Positions 6,995 to 14,912 of a stretch of DNA of 56,947 nucleotides are shown here, piece after piece. The position numbers and the translations under genes were made by a program. The notes beneath the pieces were generated by a model. That model was not told the DNA's origin and did no database searches. It saw nothing but the letters and a program-made list of their open reading frames with translations. Every line of letters starts with the position of its first letter. The first letter of the stretch is position 1. This DNA is from Nocardioides luteus (GTDB taxonomy: Bacteria; Actinomycetota; Actinomycetes; Propionibacteriales; Nocardioidaceae), in the NCBI RefSeq assembly GCF_000960475.2, contig NZ_JZDQ02000039.1:1-56947 (forward strand), given 5' to 3'.

Positions 6995-9604
6995 GTGCTC
7001 CGGCTGACACTGCGCAACCTCGCGGCGCACAAGGTGCGCCTGATCATGTCGACGCTCGCGATCGTCCTGGGCGTGGCGTTCCTGGCCGGCGTACTCACCT
7101 TCTCGCACGGGCTCGACCGCACCTTCTCCAACATCATCAACGGCTCCACACCCGACGGCCAGGTGCGTCCGGTCAACAGCGCCAGCTCGGCCGAGGCCAG
7201 CCGGCCCGGCGGTGGCGGCGGGGCGATGCTGGAGCCGGAGACCATCGAGAAGCTGCGTACGCTGCCCGAGGTCGCCCGCGCCGACGGGGTCGTCCGGGGG
7301 GCAGGGCTCTACGTGCTCGACACCGACGACAAGCTGGTCAGCAGCTCCGGCGCGCCGACGCTGGCCTTCAACCACACCGGAACCCCCAACCTGCTCGGTG
7401 AGCCGTCGCTCGAGCTCACCCGGGGAAGCTGGCCGACCGGCGAGAAGGAGCTCGTCCTCGATGAGGCGACCGCCGAGAAGGCCGGCTACCGGGTGGGCGA
7501 CGCCGTCACCCTGATCGCGCCGCAGGGCGAGACCCGCCGCAAGGTCACCCTCACCGGCATCGCCGCCTTCAACGGCGGTGGCACCGCCGGTGCCCAGCTG
7601 CTCGTCTTCAGCACCGCCGGCGCCCAGAGCCTCTTCACCGAGGGGAAGGACCTCTACTCCGCGGTCTCGCTGACCGCTGCTCCCGGGGTCAGTCAGAAGG
7701 AGCTGGTGAAGGCCGCGAACACGGTCCTGCCGGAGGGTTTCGAGGCCGTCACCGGCGACAAGCTCGTCGCGGAGTCCGAGGACGCGATCGGCTCGTTCCT
7801 CGACGTGATCTCGGTCTTCCTGATCGTCTTCGCGGTGATCGCGGTGATCGTGGGCGCCTTCATCATCGTCAACACGTTCTCCATCCTGATCGCGCAGCGC
7901 TCCCGGCAGCTGGCGCTGCTGCGCGCCCTGGGCGCGTCTCGCCGCCAGGTCACCGTCTCGGTGCTCTTCGAGGCGCTGGTCATGGCCCTGGTCGCGGCCA
8001 CCCTCGGCATCCTCGCCGGCTGGGGGCTCGCGCACGGCCTCGCTGCCGTCTTCCGGCAGGCGGGGCTGGAGATCGCCGCCGACGTCCTCGTCCTCACCCC
8101 GCGCACGATCGCGACCTCCTACGCCGTGGGTGTCTTCGTCACGCTGGCCGCCGCGCTGCTGCCGTCCCGGCGGGCCGCCAGGGTGCCACCGGTGGCGGCG
8201 ATGCGCGAGGACACCCAGCCTCCGGCCAGATCCACCGTCCTGCGTACGTCGGTGGGGATCGTCCTGCTGGCCCTCGGTCTCCTGCTCGCGGCGATGCCAC
8301 GGATCGGGATCCCCGAGATCAGCCTGCCCGGCGGGTTCGACATCCCGACGAGCCCGGCGCTGTGGGTGGGCGTCGGGGCCGGCATCTCGATCCTCTCGGT
8401 AGCCTGGATCAGCGCGTTCCTGGGCCGCCCGGTGCTGGCGGCGCTGGCGACCGTCTCCGGCGCCCTCTTCGGGATGACCGGCAGGCTGGCCGGCCAGAAC
8501 GCGATGCGCGACCCGCGGCGTACCGGCGCCACCGCGTCGGCGCTGATGATCGGGCTGGCGCTGGTCTCGCTGATCGGTGTGCTCGCCGCCTCGATGAACG
8601 CCTCGATCAGCGACGTGGTCGAGGAGCAGTTCAAGCCCGACCTGATCGTGCAGAGCCCGACGTTCACCCCGTTCCCGACCTCGATCGGCGACGAGATGGA
8701 GAAGGTCGAGGGCGTCGCCACCGTCTCCCGTTCGCAGATCGCCCAGGCCGTCGTCGGCAAGGTCGACCTGAAGAACCCGAAGAAGAACGAGGTCGAGTTC
8801 CTCTTCGGCGTCGACGACCACCTGCCACAGATCTACGACCTCGACGTGCTCGAGGGCAGCGACGAGGTCAAACCGGGCCAGGTGCTGGTCACCGACGAGG
8901 CGGCGACGAAGCACAAGTGGCGACTCGGCGACCGCATCGACCTCACCTTCGTCAGCGGCCGCCAGCTGCACCCGCAGATCAGCGGGATCATCGCCCGGAG
9001 CCAGGTGACCGGAGACATCACGGTGCGCATCGAGGATCTCGTCTCGGCCAAGGTGCCGCGTGAGGACGCCTCGCTCAGCATCCTGCTCGCCCGCGGTGCC
9101 GATCCGGCCGTCGTCCACGACCGTCTCGACAAGCTCATCGAGGACCGGCCGGTGGTCGCGGTGCAGGACAAGGACGAGTTCGCCGAGTCGATCAAGGGCC
9201 AGGTCAACCAGCTGCTCTACATGATCTACGGCCTGCTCGCGCTGGCGATCGTGATCGCGGTGATCGGCATCGTCAACACCCTCGGCCTCAGCGTCATCGA
9301 GCGCACCCGCGAGATCGGGCTGCTGCGCGCCATCGGGCTCGCCCGTGGCCAGCTGCGCCGGATGATCACCCTGGAGTCGGTGACGATCGCGGTCCTCGGT
9401 GCGGTCCTCGGGCTCGCCCTCGGGGTCCTCTTCGGGGTGCTGCTGCGCGACGCGCTGCGCGACGACCTCACCAGCCTGTCGGTGCCGATCGACCAGCTCG
9501 CCGTCTTCCTGGCGATCGCCGTCGCGGTCGGCGTCCTGGCCGCGCTCCTCCCGGCCATCCGCGCGGGAAGGCAGGACGTCCTCAAGGCCATCGCCTCGGA
9601 GTAG
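6995..9604 (+). CDS. FtsX-like ABC transporter permease (MacB/YknZ family, long form)
   Basis: 869 residues from the GTG at 6995, set by GGGGAGG at 6981-6987; longer in-frame starts would translate the repeats. The first TM helix (residues 9-28, about HKVRLIMSTLAIVLGVAFL) is followed by an extracytoplasmic MacB-PCD-like domain, three TM segments near 265-410, a second TM pair, a second external domain (about 545-720) and three C-terminal TM segments. This is the duplicated FtsX arrangement common in Actinobacteria. With the ATPase gene upstream it should form a complete exporter or mechanotransmitter; the substrate is unknown. Confidence 0.92.
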   Translation: MLRLTLRNLAAHKVRLIMSTLAIVLGVAFLAGVLTFSHGLDRTFSNIINGSTPDGQVRPVNSASSAEASRPGGGGGAMLEPETIEKLRTLPEVARADGVVRGAGLYVLDTDDKLVSSSGAPTLAFNHTGTPNLLGEPSLELTRGSWPTGEKELVLDEATAEKAGYRVGDAVTLIAPQGETRRKVTLTGIAAFNGGGTAGAQLLVFSTAGAQSLFTEGKDLYSAVSLTAAPGVSQKELVKAANTVLPEGFEAVTGDKLVAESEDAIGSFLDVISVFLIVFAVIAVIVGAFIIVNTFSILIAQRSRQLALLRALGASRRQVTVSVLFEALVMALVAATLGILAGWGLAHGLAAVFRQAGLEIAADVLVLTPRTIATSYAVGVFVTLAAALLPSRRAARVPPVAAMREDTQPPARSTVLRTSVGIVLLALGLLLAAMPRIGIPEISLPGGFDIPTSPALWVGVGAGISILSVAWISAFLGRPVLAALATVSGALFGMTGRLAGQNAMRDPRRTGATASALMIGLALVSLIGVLAASMNASISDVVEEQFKPDLIVQSPTFTPFPTSIGDEMEKVEGVATVSRSQIAQAVVGKVDLKNPKKNEVEFLFGVDDHLPQIYDLDVLEGSDEVKPGQVLVTDEAATKHKWRLGDRIDLTFVSGRQLHPQISGIIARSQVTGDITVRIEDLVSAKVPREDASLSILLARGADPAVVHDRLDKLIEDRPVVAVQDKDEFAESIKGQVNQLLYMIYGLLALAIVIAVIGIVNTLGLSVIERTREIGLLRAIGLARGQLRRMITLESVTIAVLGAVLGLALGVLFGVLLRDALRDDLTSLSVPIDQLAVFLAIAVAVGVLAALLPAIRAGRQDVLKAIASE

Positions 9605-9614
9605 GGTGCAACGC

Positions 9615-11879
9615 GTGAGCACCGAGCACTCCGTCGACCTGCCCGAACCCACCCTCCGCGTCAGCGAGCCGGAGACGGCCGCGGTCGGGATCCCCGGAGT
9701 GGCCCACTCGATGGAGTACGCGCTGCGCGAGATGGGCCCGAGGCGCAGCCTGCAGACGCTGCTCAAGGTCAACCAGGTCGGCGGCTTCGACTGTCCTTCG
9801 TGCGCGTGGCCGGACCCCGACCACCGCAAGGCCGCCGAGTTCTGCGAGAACGGCGCCAAGGCGGTGGCCTGGGAGGCGACCCGCAAGCGGGTCGACCGCG
9901 CCTTCTTCGCGGCCCACTCGGTCGCCTCCCTCCTCGAGCGTGACGATCACTGGCTGGAGGCGCAGGGCCGGCTGACCGAGCCGATGTACATCGCACCCGG
10001 CGAGACCCACTACTCCCCCATCTCCTGGTCCGACGCGATCACGCTGATCGCCGAGCGGATGCGGGCGACCGACCCGGATCGTTCGGTCTTCTACACCTCG
10101 GGCCGGGCCTCCAACGAGGCCGCGTTCGTCTACCAGCTGCTCGCCCGCCAGCTCGGCACCAACAACCTGCCCGACTGCTCCAACATGTGCCACGAGTCCA
10201 GCGGCACTGCGCTCGGCGAGGTGATCGGCATCGGCAAGGGCACCGTCACCTACGACGACCTCGCCGAGCACGCCGACCTGATCTTCGTGGTCGGCCAGAA
10301 CCCCGGCACCAACCACCCCCGGATGCTCACCGCGCTCGAGTCCGCCAAGGAGAACGGCGCCAAGGTGATCTCGGTGAACCCGCTGCGCGAGGCCGGGCTG
10401 GGGCGGTTCCGCAACCCGCAGACCGTACGCGGCGTCTCCGGCGTCGGCACCAAGCTCGCCGACCTCCACGTGCCCGTGCAGGTCAACGGCGACCTGGCGC
10501 TGTTCGCCGGGATCAACAAGGTGCTCGTCGAGCGCGACGCCGTCGACCACGCGTTCCTGGAGGAGCACACCGACGGCTTCGAGGTCGCCGCGCAGGCGTG
10601 GGCGGCGATGGAGTGGGACGAGATCACCCGGCTCAGCGGCATCTCCCGCGAGGAGATCGAGTCGCTGGCCGACCTGGTCGAGAGCCGCGAGCGCATCATC
10701 GTGTGCTGGGCGATGGGCCTGACCCAGCACAAGAACTCGGTCGCCACGATCCGCGAGATCGCCTCGTTCCTGCTGCTGCGCGGCAACATCGGCAAGCCCG
10801 GCGCGGGCGCCTGCCCGGTCCGCGGCCACTCCAACGTGCAGGGCGACCGCACGATGGGCATCTGGGAGAAGCCGCCGGCGTGGTTCCTCGACGCGGTCGG
10901 CGCCGAGTTCGGCATCACGCCGCCGCGTGAGGAGGGCTACGACGTGGTCGCCGCGATCGAGGCGATGCGCGAGGGCGCGGTCGACGTCTTCCTCGCCCTG
11001 GGCGGCAACTTCGCCGCCGCGACCCCGGACACCGCCGTCACCACGGCCGCGCTGGCCGGCGTCGGACTCACCGTCCAGATCTCGACCAAGCTCAACCGCA
11101 GCCACCTCCACCACGGCCGCGAGGGCCTGATCCTCCCCTGCCTGGGGCGCACGGAGCGCGACGAGACCGGCGGCCGGGAGCAGTACGTCACCGTCGAGGA
11201 CTCGATGGGCATGGTCCACGCCTCCCACGGCCGCCTGCTTCCCGGCTCGAAGGAGCTGCGCAGCGAGGTCGGCATCATCTGCGCCATCGGTGAGGCGCTC
11301 TTCGGCTCCGCCAGCGGCATCGACTGGACCGCGATGGGGATGGACTACTCGCGGATCCGCTGGCACATCGCCGCGGTCGTCCCCGGGTTCGAGGACTTCG
11401 AGGCCCGGCTGAAGGCGCCCGGCGGCTTCGCCCTGCCCAACGGCCCCCGCGACTCCCGCACGTTCAACACCGCGACCGGTCGGGCCCGGGTCACCGCCAA
11501 CCCGCTGACCGCGCTCACCGCTCCCCCGGGTCACCTGCTGCTGCAGACGCTGCGCTCCCACGACCAGTTCAACACCACGGTCTACGGCTACAACGACCGC
11601 TACCGCGGCATCAAGGGCGGGCGCCACGTCGTCTTCGTCAACCCGGACGACCTCCGTGACCTCGGCATCGCCGACGGCGACACCGTCGACATCGTCTCGG
11701 TCTGGACCGACGGCGAGCGCCGTGCCGAGGGCTTCCGCCTCGTCGCGTACGCCACGCCGCGCGGTTCCGCGGCCGCCTACTTCCCGGAGACGAACGTCCT
11801 CATCCCCCTCGACTCCTACGCCGACGGCAGCCGCACGCCGACCTCGAAGTCGGTCGTGGTCCGCCTGGAGGCCCGCTAG
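9615..11879 (+). CDS. FdhF/YdeP family molybdopterin oxidoreductase
   Basis: 754 residues from the GTG at 9615, ten bases after the permease stop. The N-terminal GGFDCPSCAWPDP motif and the CSNMCHESSG segment are characteristic of YdeP-type Mo-bisPGD enzymes. The body shows the usual molybdopterin-binding blocks (YTSGRASNEA, VVGQNPGTNHPRML, LRGNIGKPGAGACPVRGHSN) and a C-terminal molydopterin-dinucleotide domain from about 635. No N-terminal CxxCxxxC cluster site and no Tat signal are seen, so the enzyme is probably cytoplasmic. Some homologues are linked to acid or redox stress; the substrate is unknown. Confidence 0.9.
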   Translation: MSTEHSVDLPEPTLRVSEPETAAVGIPGVAHSMEYALREMGPRRSLQTLLKVNQVGGFDCPSCAWPDPDHRKAAEFCENGAKAVAWEATRKRVDRAFFAAHSVASLLERDDHWLEAQGRLTEPMYIAPGETHYSPISWSDAITLIAERMRATDPDRSVFYTSGRASNEAAFVYQLLARQLGTNNLPDCSNMCHESSGTALGEVIGIGKGTVTYDDLAEHADLIFVVGQNPGTNHPRMLTALESAKENGAKVISVNPLREAGLGRFRNPQTVRGVSGVGTKLADLHVPVQVNGDLALFAGINKVLVERDAVDHAFLEEHTDGFEVAAQAWAAMEWDEITRLSGISREEIESLADLVESRERIIVCWAMGLTQHKNSVATIREIASFLLLRGNIGKPGAGACPVRGHSNVQGDRTMGIWEKPPAWFLDAVGAEFGITPPREEGYDVVAAIEAMREGAVDVFLALGGNFAAATPDTAVTTAALAGVGLTVQISTKLNRSHLHHGREGLILPCLGRTERDETGGREQYVTVEDSMGMVHASHGRLLPGSKELRSEVGIICAIGEALFGSASGIDWTAMGMDYSRIRWHIAAVVPGFEDFEARLKAPGGFALPNGPRDSRTFNTATGRARVTANPLTALTAPPGHLLLQTLRSHDQFNTTVYGYNDRYRGIKGGRHVVFVNPDDLRDLGIADGDTVDIVSVWTDGERRAEGFRLVAYATPRGSAAAYFPETNVLIPLDSYADGSRTPTSKSVVVRLEAR

Positions 11880-11887
11880 GAATTACT

Positions 11888-11916
11888 TTGCGAGGTCCGA
11901 TGTTGATGCCTAACGT
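11888..11916 (+). promoter_or_regulatory. Promoter for the tuf3 leader transcript
   Basis: TTGCGA (11888-11893), a 17-base spacer, then TAACGT (11911-11916). The A of an ATG lies eight bases after the -10 box (11924), so the transcript is expected to begin at or within a base or so of the upstream ORF start codon. Confidence 0.6.
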
Positions 11917-11923
11917 GATCCCC

Positions 11924-12022
11924 ATGTTCCGCGTGGTCTCCGAGCTCGACCTGTCAGGCACCGGCCTGACGGGCGCTCCCACGTGGGCTCCGTCAGTCGA
12001 TTGCACCGGCGCTCGAAGCTGA
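11924..12022 (+). CDS. Leaderless 32-codon upstream ORF in the tuf3 leader
   Basis: ATG at 11924, TGA at 12020-12022. It encodes MFRVVSELDLSGTGLTGAPT followed by WAPSVDCTGARS. It has no ribosome site but starts where the predicted transcript starts, which is how leaderless mRNAs are translated in Actinobacteria. Its stop codon overlaps the first base of the left arm of the hairpin at 12022-12058, so a ribosome finishing this ORF would cover that arm. It also contains GTCAGGC/GCCTGAC, able to form a small stem. The peptide is not recognised; a regulatory rather than enzymatic role is inferred. Confidence 0.5.
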   Translation: MFRVVSELDLSGTGLTGAPTWAPSVDCTGARS

Positions 12023-12118
12023 CCCTCCTCCTGCCTCGCAGGACCCGCGGAGGAGGGTGGCCCGCACCGGCCCCCTCGTCGCGGTGACAGCGCGGTGAGG
12101 GCTTGCCGGAGGGTCCTG
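12022..12118 (+). promoter_or_regulatory. Competing hairpins in the tuf3 leader (putative attenuator)
   Basis: ACCCTCCTCC (12022-12031) pairs perfectly over 10 bp with GGAGGAGGGT (12049-12058). The loop of this stem contains CAGGACCC (12039-12046), perfectly complementary to GGGTCCTG (12111-12118). The left arm GACCCTCC (12021-12028) can alternatively pair with GGAGGGTC (12108-12115). The two states exclude each other, as in ribosome-controlled attenuators. There is no strong U-run after the first stem, so termination or only masking are both possible. Confidence 0.5.
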
Positions 12119-12156
12119 GCTCACCCCGAAATCTTCTGACGAACGAAGGAACTCTC

Positions 12157-13344
12157 ATGGCCAAGAGCCAGTTCGTGCGGACCAAGCCGCACCTCAACAT
12201 CGGGACGATGGGTCACGTCGACCACGGCAAGACGACGCTGACCGCCGCGATCACCAAGGTGCTCGCGGAGCGCGACCCGGGCGTGAACCGCTTCATCGCC
12301 TTCGACGGCATCGACCGTGCCCCGGAGGAGCTGCAGCGCGGGATCACGATCAACATCTCGCACGTCGAGTACGAGACCGCCACCCGCCACTACGCGCACG
12401 TCGACATGCCCGGGCACGCCGACTACGTGAAGAACATGATCACCGGCGCCGCTCAGGTGGACGCCGCCATCCTGGTCGTCTCCGCTCAGGACGGCGCCAT
12501 GCCGCAGACGCGGGAGCACGTGCTGCTCGCCCGCCGGGTGGGCGTGCCCTACCTGGTGGTGGCGCTCAACAAGGCCGACACCGTCGACGACCCGGAGCTG
12601 CTCGACCTGGTCGAGCTGGAGGTCCGTGACCTCCTCTCCGAGTACGGGTTCCCCGGCGACGACGTCCCTGTCGTCCGGGTCTCCGGGCTGAAGGCGCTGG
12701 AGGGCGACCCCGAGTGGACCGCGGCGATCGGTGACCTGCTGGACGCGATCGACGGCTACGTGCCGGTGCCCGAGCGTGAGCTCGGTCAGCCGTTCCTGAT
12801 GCCGATCGAGAACGTCGTCACGATCACCGGCCGTGGCACGGTGGTGACCGGTGCCGTCGAGCGCGGCTCGCTGAAGGTCGGCGACCAGGTCGAGGTCGTG
12901 GGTCTCGGCGCGACGGTCACCAGCACCGCGATCGGTCTGGAGACCTTCGGCAAGTCGCTGGAGTCCGCCGAGGCGGGTGACAACGCGGCGGTGCTGCTGC
13001 GTGGCGTCAAGCGCGACGAGGTCCGTCGCGGCCAGGTGGTGGCACTGCCGGGCAGCGTACGGCCGCACCGGAGGTTCCGGGCGAACCTGCACGCGCTGTC
13101 CACCGCCGAGGGTGGCCGGCACACGCCGTTCGCCGCGGACTACCGGCCGCAGTTCTACTTCCGCACCACGGACGTGCCCGGCGGGATCGACCTCGGTGAC
13201 ATCGCCCTGGTCATGCCCGGCGACACGATCGAGCTCGGGGTGGAGCTGGAGAAGCCGATCGCGATGGACGTCGGGCTCGGCTTCGCGGTCCGCGAGGGCG
13301 GTCACACCGTGGCCGCCGGCACCGTGACCGAGCTGCTCGACTGA
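12157..13344 (+). CDS. tuf: Elongation factor Tu, divergent tuf3-type paralogue
   Basis: 395 residues; AAGGA precedes the ATG at 12157. GTPase motifs are intact: G1 GHVDHGKT (19-26), G2 RGITI (61-65), G3 DMPGH (83-87), G4 NKAD (138-141), G5 SGLK (176-179). Housekeeping EF-Tu has DCPGH and SALK and ends in basic residues; this protein has DMPGH, SGLK and ends TVTELLD, resembling Streptomyces Tuf3. No rpsL, rpsG or fusA gene is near, so this is not the str operon copy. It should deliver aminoacyl-tRNA to the ribosome; a conditional role, perhaps under EF-Tu-targeting antibiotics or starvation, is inferred. Confidence 0.92.
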   Translation: MAKSQFVRTKPHLNIGTMGHVDHGKTTLTAAITKVLAERDPGVNRFIAFDGIDRAPEELQRGITINISHVEYETATRHYAHVDMPGHADYVKNMITGAAQVDAAILVVSAQDGAMPQTREHVLLARRVGVPYLVVALNKADTVDDPELLDLVELEVRDLLSEYGFPGDDVPVVRVSGLKALEGDPEWTAAIGDLLDAIDGYVPVPERELGQPFLMPIENVVTITGRGTVVTGAVERGSLKVGDQVEVVGLGATVTSTAIGLETFGKSLESAEAGDNAAVLLRGVKRDEVRRGQVVALPGSVRPHRRFRANLHALSTAEGGRHTPFAADYRPQFYFRTTDVPGGIDLGDIALVMPGDTIELGVELEKPIAMDVGLGFAVREGGHTVAAGTVTELLD

Positions 13345-13354
13345 GGTGACATGG

Positions 13355-13383
13355 AACGGCCCCCGACACCGTCGGGGGCCGTT
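13355..13383 (+). terminator. Terminator after the tuf3-type gene
   Basis: A 12-bp perfect stem (AACGGCCCCCGA / TCGGGGGCCGTT) with a five-base loop, followed by a short T stretch. It lies between convergent genes and can serve the thioesterase gene as well. Confidence 0.85.
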
Positions 13384-13387
13384 TCGG

Positions 13388-13840
13388 CTAGCTGCGCGGG
13401 CGCCACCGCTTCCACAGCGCCTCGCCCTCGGCCCGGACCTTGCCGTCCCACTCCAGGCGCACCAGCGAGGTGATCTGGTCCTCGTCGGCGTCCTTGGTCG
13501 TGGCGACGAGCGTAACCGGCTCCCGGAGCGGAGCCGGCCGCCGATAACGTACGTCGATCCCGGCCGTCACATAGGCCAGCGACTCCCCCTCGGCCGGCAT
13601 CCAGCCGTTGAGGAAGGCCTCCTGGTGCACCGCGGCGGCGCTGTGGCAGTCGAGCAGGGTCGCGATGATCCCGCCGTTGAGGAACCCGCCGCCGTTGTCG
13701 TGCTGCGGCCACGGCTGGAAGGTCGCGGTGACGCTCCCGTCCAGCTGCGGATAGCTCTTCAGCTGGAGCCCCTCCGCGTTGGCCGGCCCGCACCCGAAGC
13801 AGGTCATCGCCGGCCACCACTCGTCCTGCAACGCGATCAT
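13388..13840 (-). CDS. PaaI-like hotdog-fold thioesterase
   Basis: About 150 residues from the ATG at 13840; GTG 13846 would add two residues. It begins WWPAMTCFGCGPANAEGL, a motif typical of thioesterase-superfamily proteins of the 4HBT/PaaI group. The segment HDNGGGFLNGGIIATLLD carries the hotdog central helix with the expected Asn/Gly-rich active-site approach. It probably hydrolyses an acyl-CoA in the cytoplasm; the substrate is unknown. It is convergent with tuf and lies downstream of the epimerase gene on the same strand by 25 bases, so the two may be co-transcribed. Confidence 0.82.
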   Translation of the reverse strand: MIALQDEWWPAMTCFGCGPANAEGLQLKSYPQLDGSVTATFQPWPQHDNGGGFLNGGIIATLLDCHSAAAVHQEAFLNGWMPAEGESLAYVTAGIDVRYRRPAPLREPVTLVATTKDADEDQITSLVRLEWDGKVRAEGEALWKRWRPRS

Positions 13841-13865
13841 CTTCACCGCGCCACCATAACCAGCA

Positions 13866-14831
13866 TCAGCCGATCCCGGTCCGGAAGCCCTCGCGCCAGG
13901 TCGGGTAGGACGGGGTCCAGCCGAGCTCACGCTTGGCCTTGGCGTTGGACGACCCGCGCACCGAGGTCATCAGGGCGACCCCGAACTCGCCGATCAGCGG
14001 CCGGGCGAGCCAGGCCGGCAGCCGCATCGGGTTCCGGCCACCGACCTGCTCGGCCAGGTACGGCATCCACTGGTTCACCGGCGCGGGCTCGTCGTCGACG
14101 ATGTTGTAGATGCCCGGCGCACCCCGGTCGATGGCCGCGACGGTCGCGGAGGCCACGTCGTCGATGTGGACGAACGACCACACCCCCGTACCGCCGCCGA
14201 CCACCGGCATCCTGCCCTTGCGCAGCAGCTCACCGATGGCGCCGTCACGGGACGCAGCGTTGCCGGGGCCATAGAAGTTGCCGTAGCGCAGCACGACGCC
14301 TTCGAGGTCGGAACCATCGGAGGCCGAGCCTGTCGAGACCACGACGGACTCCAGGTGACGGATCGCCGCCAGGGTCTCCCGCGCCTCCTTGCCCGGGTCG
14401 GCGATGAGCGGAGCGGTCTCGTCCTTGACCCAGTCGCCGGTGCGCTCGAGGGGCCAGCCACCGCCGAAGCTCTGCGCGACGAACCGCCGCACCCCGGCCG
14501 CCCGGGCCGCCGCCAGCAGGTGGTCGGTGCCCTCGGTACGCAGCCGGTTGGTCATCGCGAAGTCGTGGTCGAACTTCTTCAGGTTCCCGCTGATGCCGCC
14601 CAGCGCGGTGAGCTGGTGGACGACCACCTCGGGCGAAGCCTTGGCCACAGCGTCGGCGACGCTTCGCGCGTTCAGCGGGTCCATCACGATGCCGGTCGCC
14701 CCCATGCCGGCCAGGGTCTCGCACCCCGCCTCGTGGCGGGTCGAGCCGTAGACCTCGTGCCCGGCGGCCACCAGCAGCGGCACCATCCGGATGCCGACCG
14801 CGCCCGTTCCGCCTGCGATGAAGATACGCAT
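13866..14831 (-). CDS. NAD(P)-dependent epimerase/dehydratase (extended SDR), ECF41 target
   Basis: 321 residues. Rossmann glycine motif GGTGAVG (7-13) at the N-terminus. LRYGNFYGPG and WSFVHIDDVASATV are typical of NAD-epimerase family proteins. The catalytic YxxxK is not obvious, as in atypical SDRs. Residues near 164-173 (STGSASDGSD) are encoded by a stretch matching a dispersed repeat and look like an insertion. The gene is divergent from an ECF41 sigma factor gene, and a close match to the ECF41 promoter lies in its upstream region. Such epimerases belong to the COE set (carboxymuconolactone decarboxylase, oxidoreductase, epimerase) linked to ECF41. Confidence 0.9.
   Translation of the reverse strand: MRIFIAGGTGAVGIRMVPLLVAAGHEVYGSTRHEAGCETLAGMGATGIVMDPLNARSVADAVAKASPEVVVHQLTALGGISGNLKKFDHDFAMTNRLRTEGTDHLLAAARAAGVRRFVAQSFGGGWPLERTGDWVKDETAPLIADPGKEARETLAAIRHLESVVVSTGSASDGSDLEGVVLRYGNFYGPGNAASRDGAIGELLRKGRMPVVGGGTGVWSFVHIDDVASATVAAIDRGAPGIYNIVDDEPAPVNQWMPYLAEQVGGRNPMRLPAWLARPLIGEFGVALMTSVRGSSNAKAKRELGWTPSYPTWREGFRTGIG
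14314..14342 (-). repeat. Dispersed repeat embedded in the epimerase coding sequence
   Basis: On the minus strand this reads TGGTCTCGACAGGCTCGGCC, closely matching TGGTCTCGACAAGCTCGACC at 61-80. It keeps the reading frame and encodes the Ser/Gly/Asp-rich segment just before the conserved VVLRYGNFYGPG block. Confidence 0.55.
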
Positions 14832-14863
14832 CTCGTGTTCCTCTCGTCGTTGTTGACCCCACC

Positions 14864-14890
14864 GACGAAACGACCTGCGCTCCTGTGACA
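14864..14890 (-). promoter_or_regulatory. ECF41-type promoter for the epimerase gene
   Basis: On the minus strand: TGTCACA (14890-14884), a 16-base spacer, then CGTC (14867-14864), about 33 bases before the epimerase ATG. This matches the published ECF41 consensus of TGTCACA and CGTC boxes. The sigma factor gene itself is divergent from this site. Confidence 0.75.
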
Positions 14891-14912
14891 GCTGGCGTAA
14901 GGTCCTGCACTC

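Noticed and set aside
6716..9886. A minus-strand open frame of about 1056 codons
   Set aside because: Antisense to the FtsX-like permease and YdeP genes, with His/Arg/Asp-rich translation and no family motif.
9582..11627. A minus-strand open frame of about 681 codons
   Set aside because: Antisense shadow of the YdeP-like oxidoreductase, which has all expected molybdopterin motifs.
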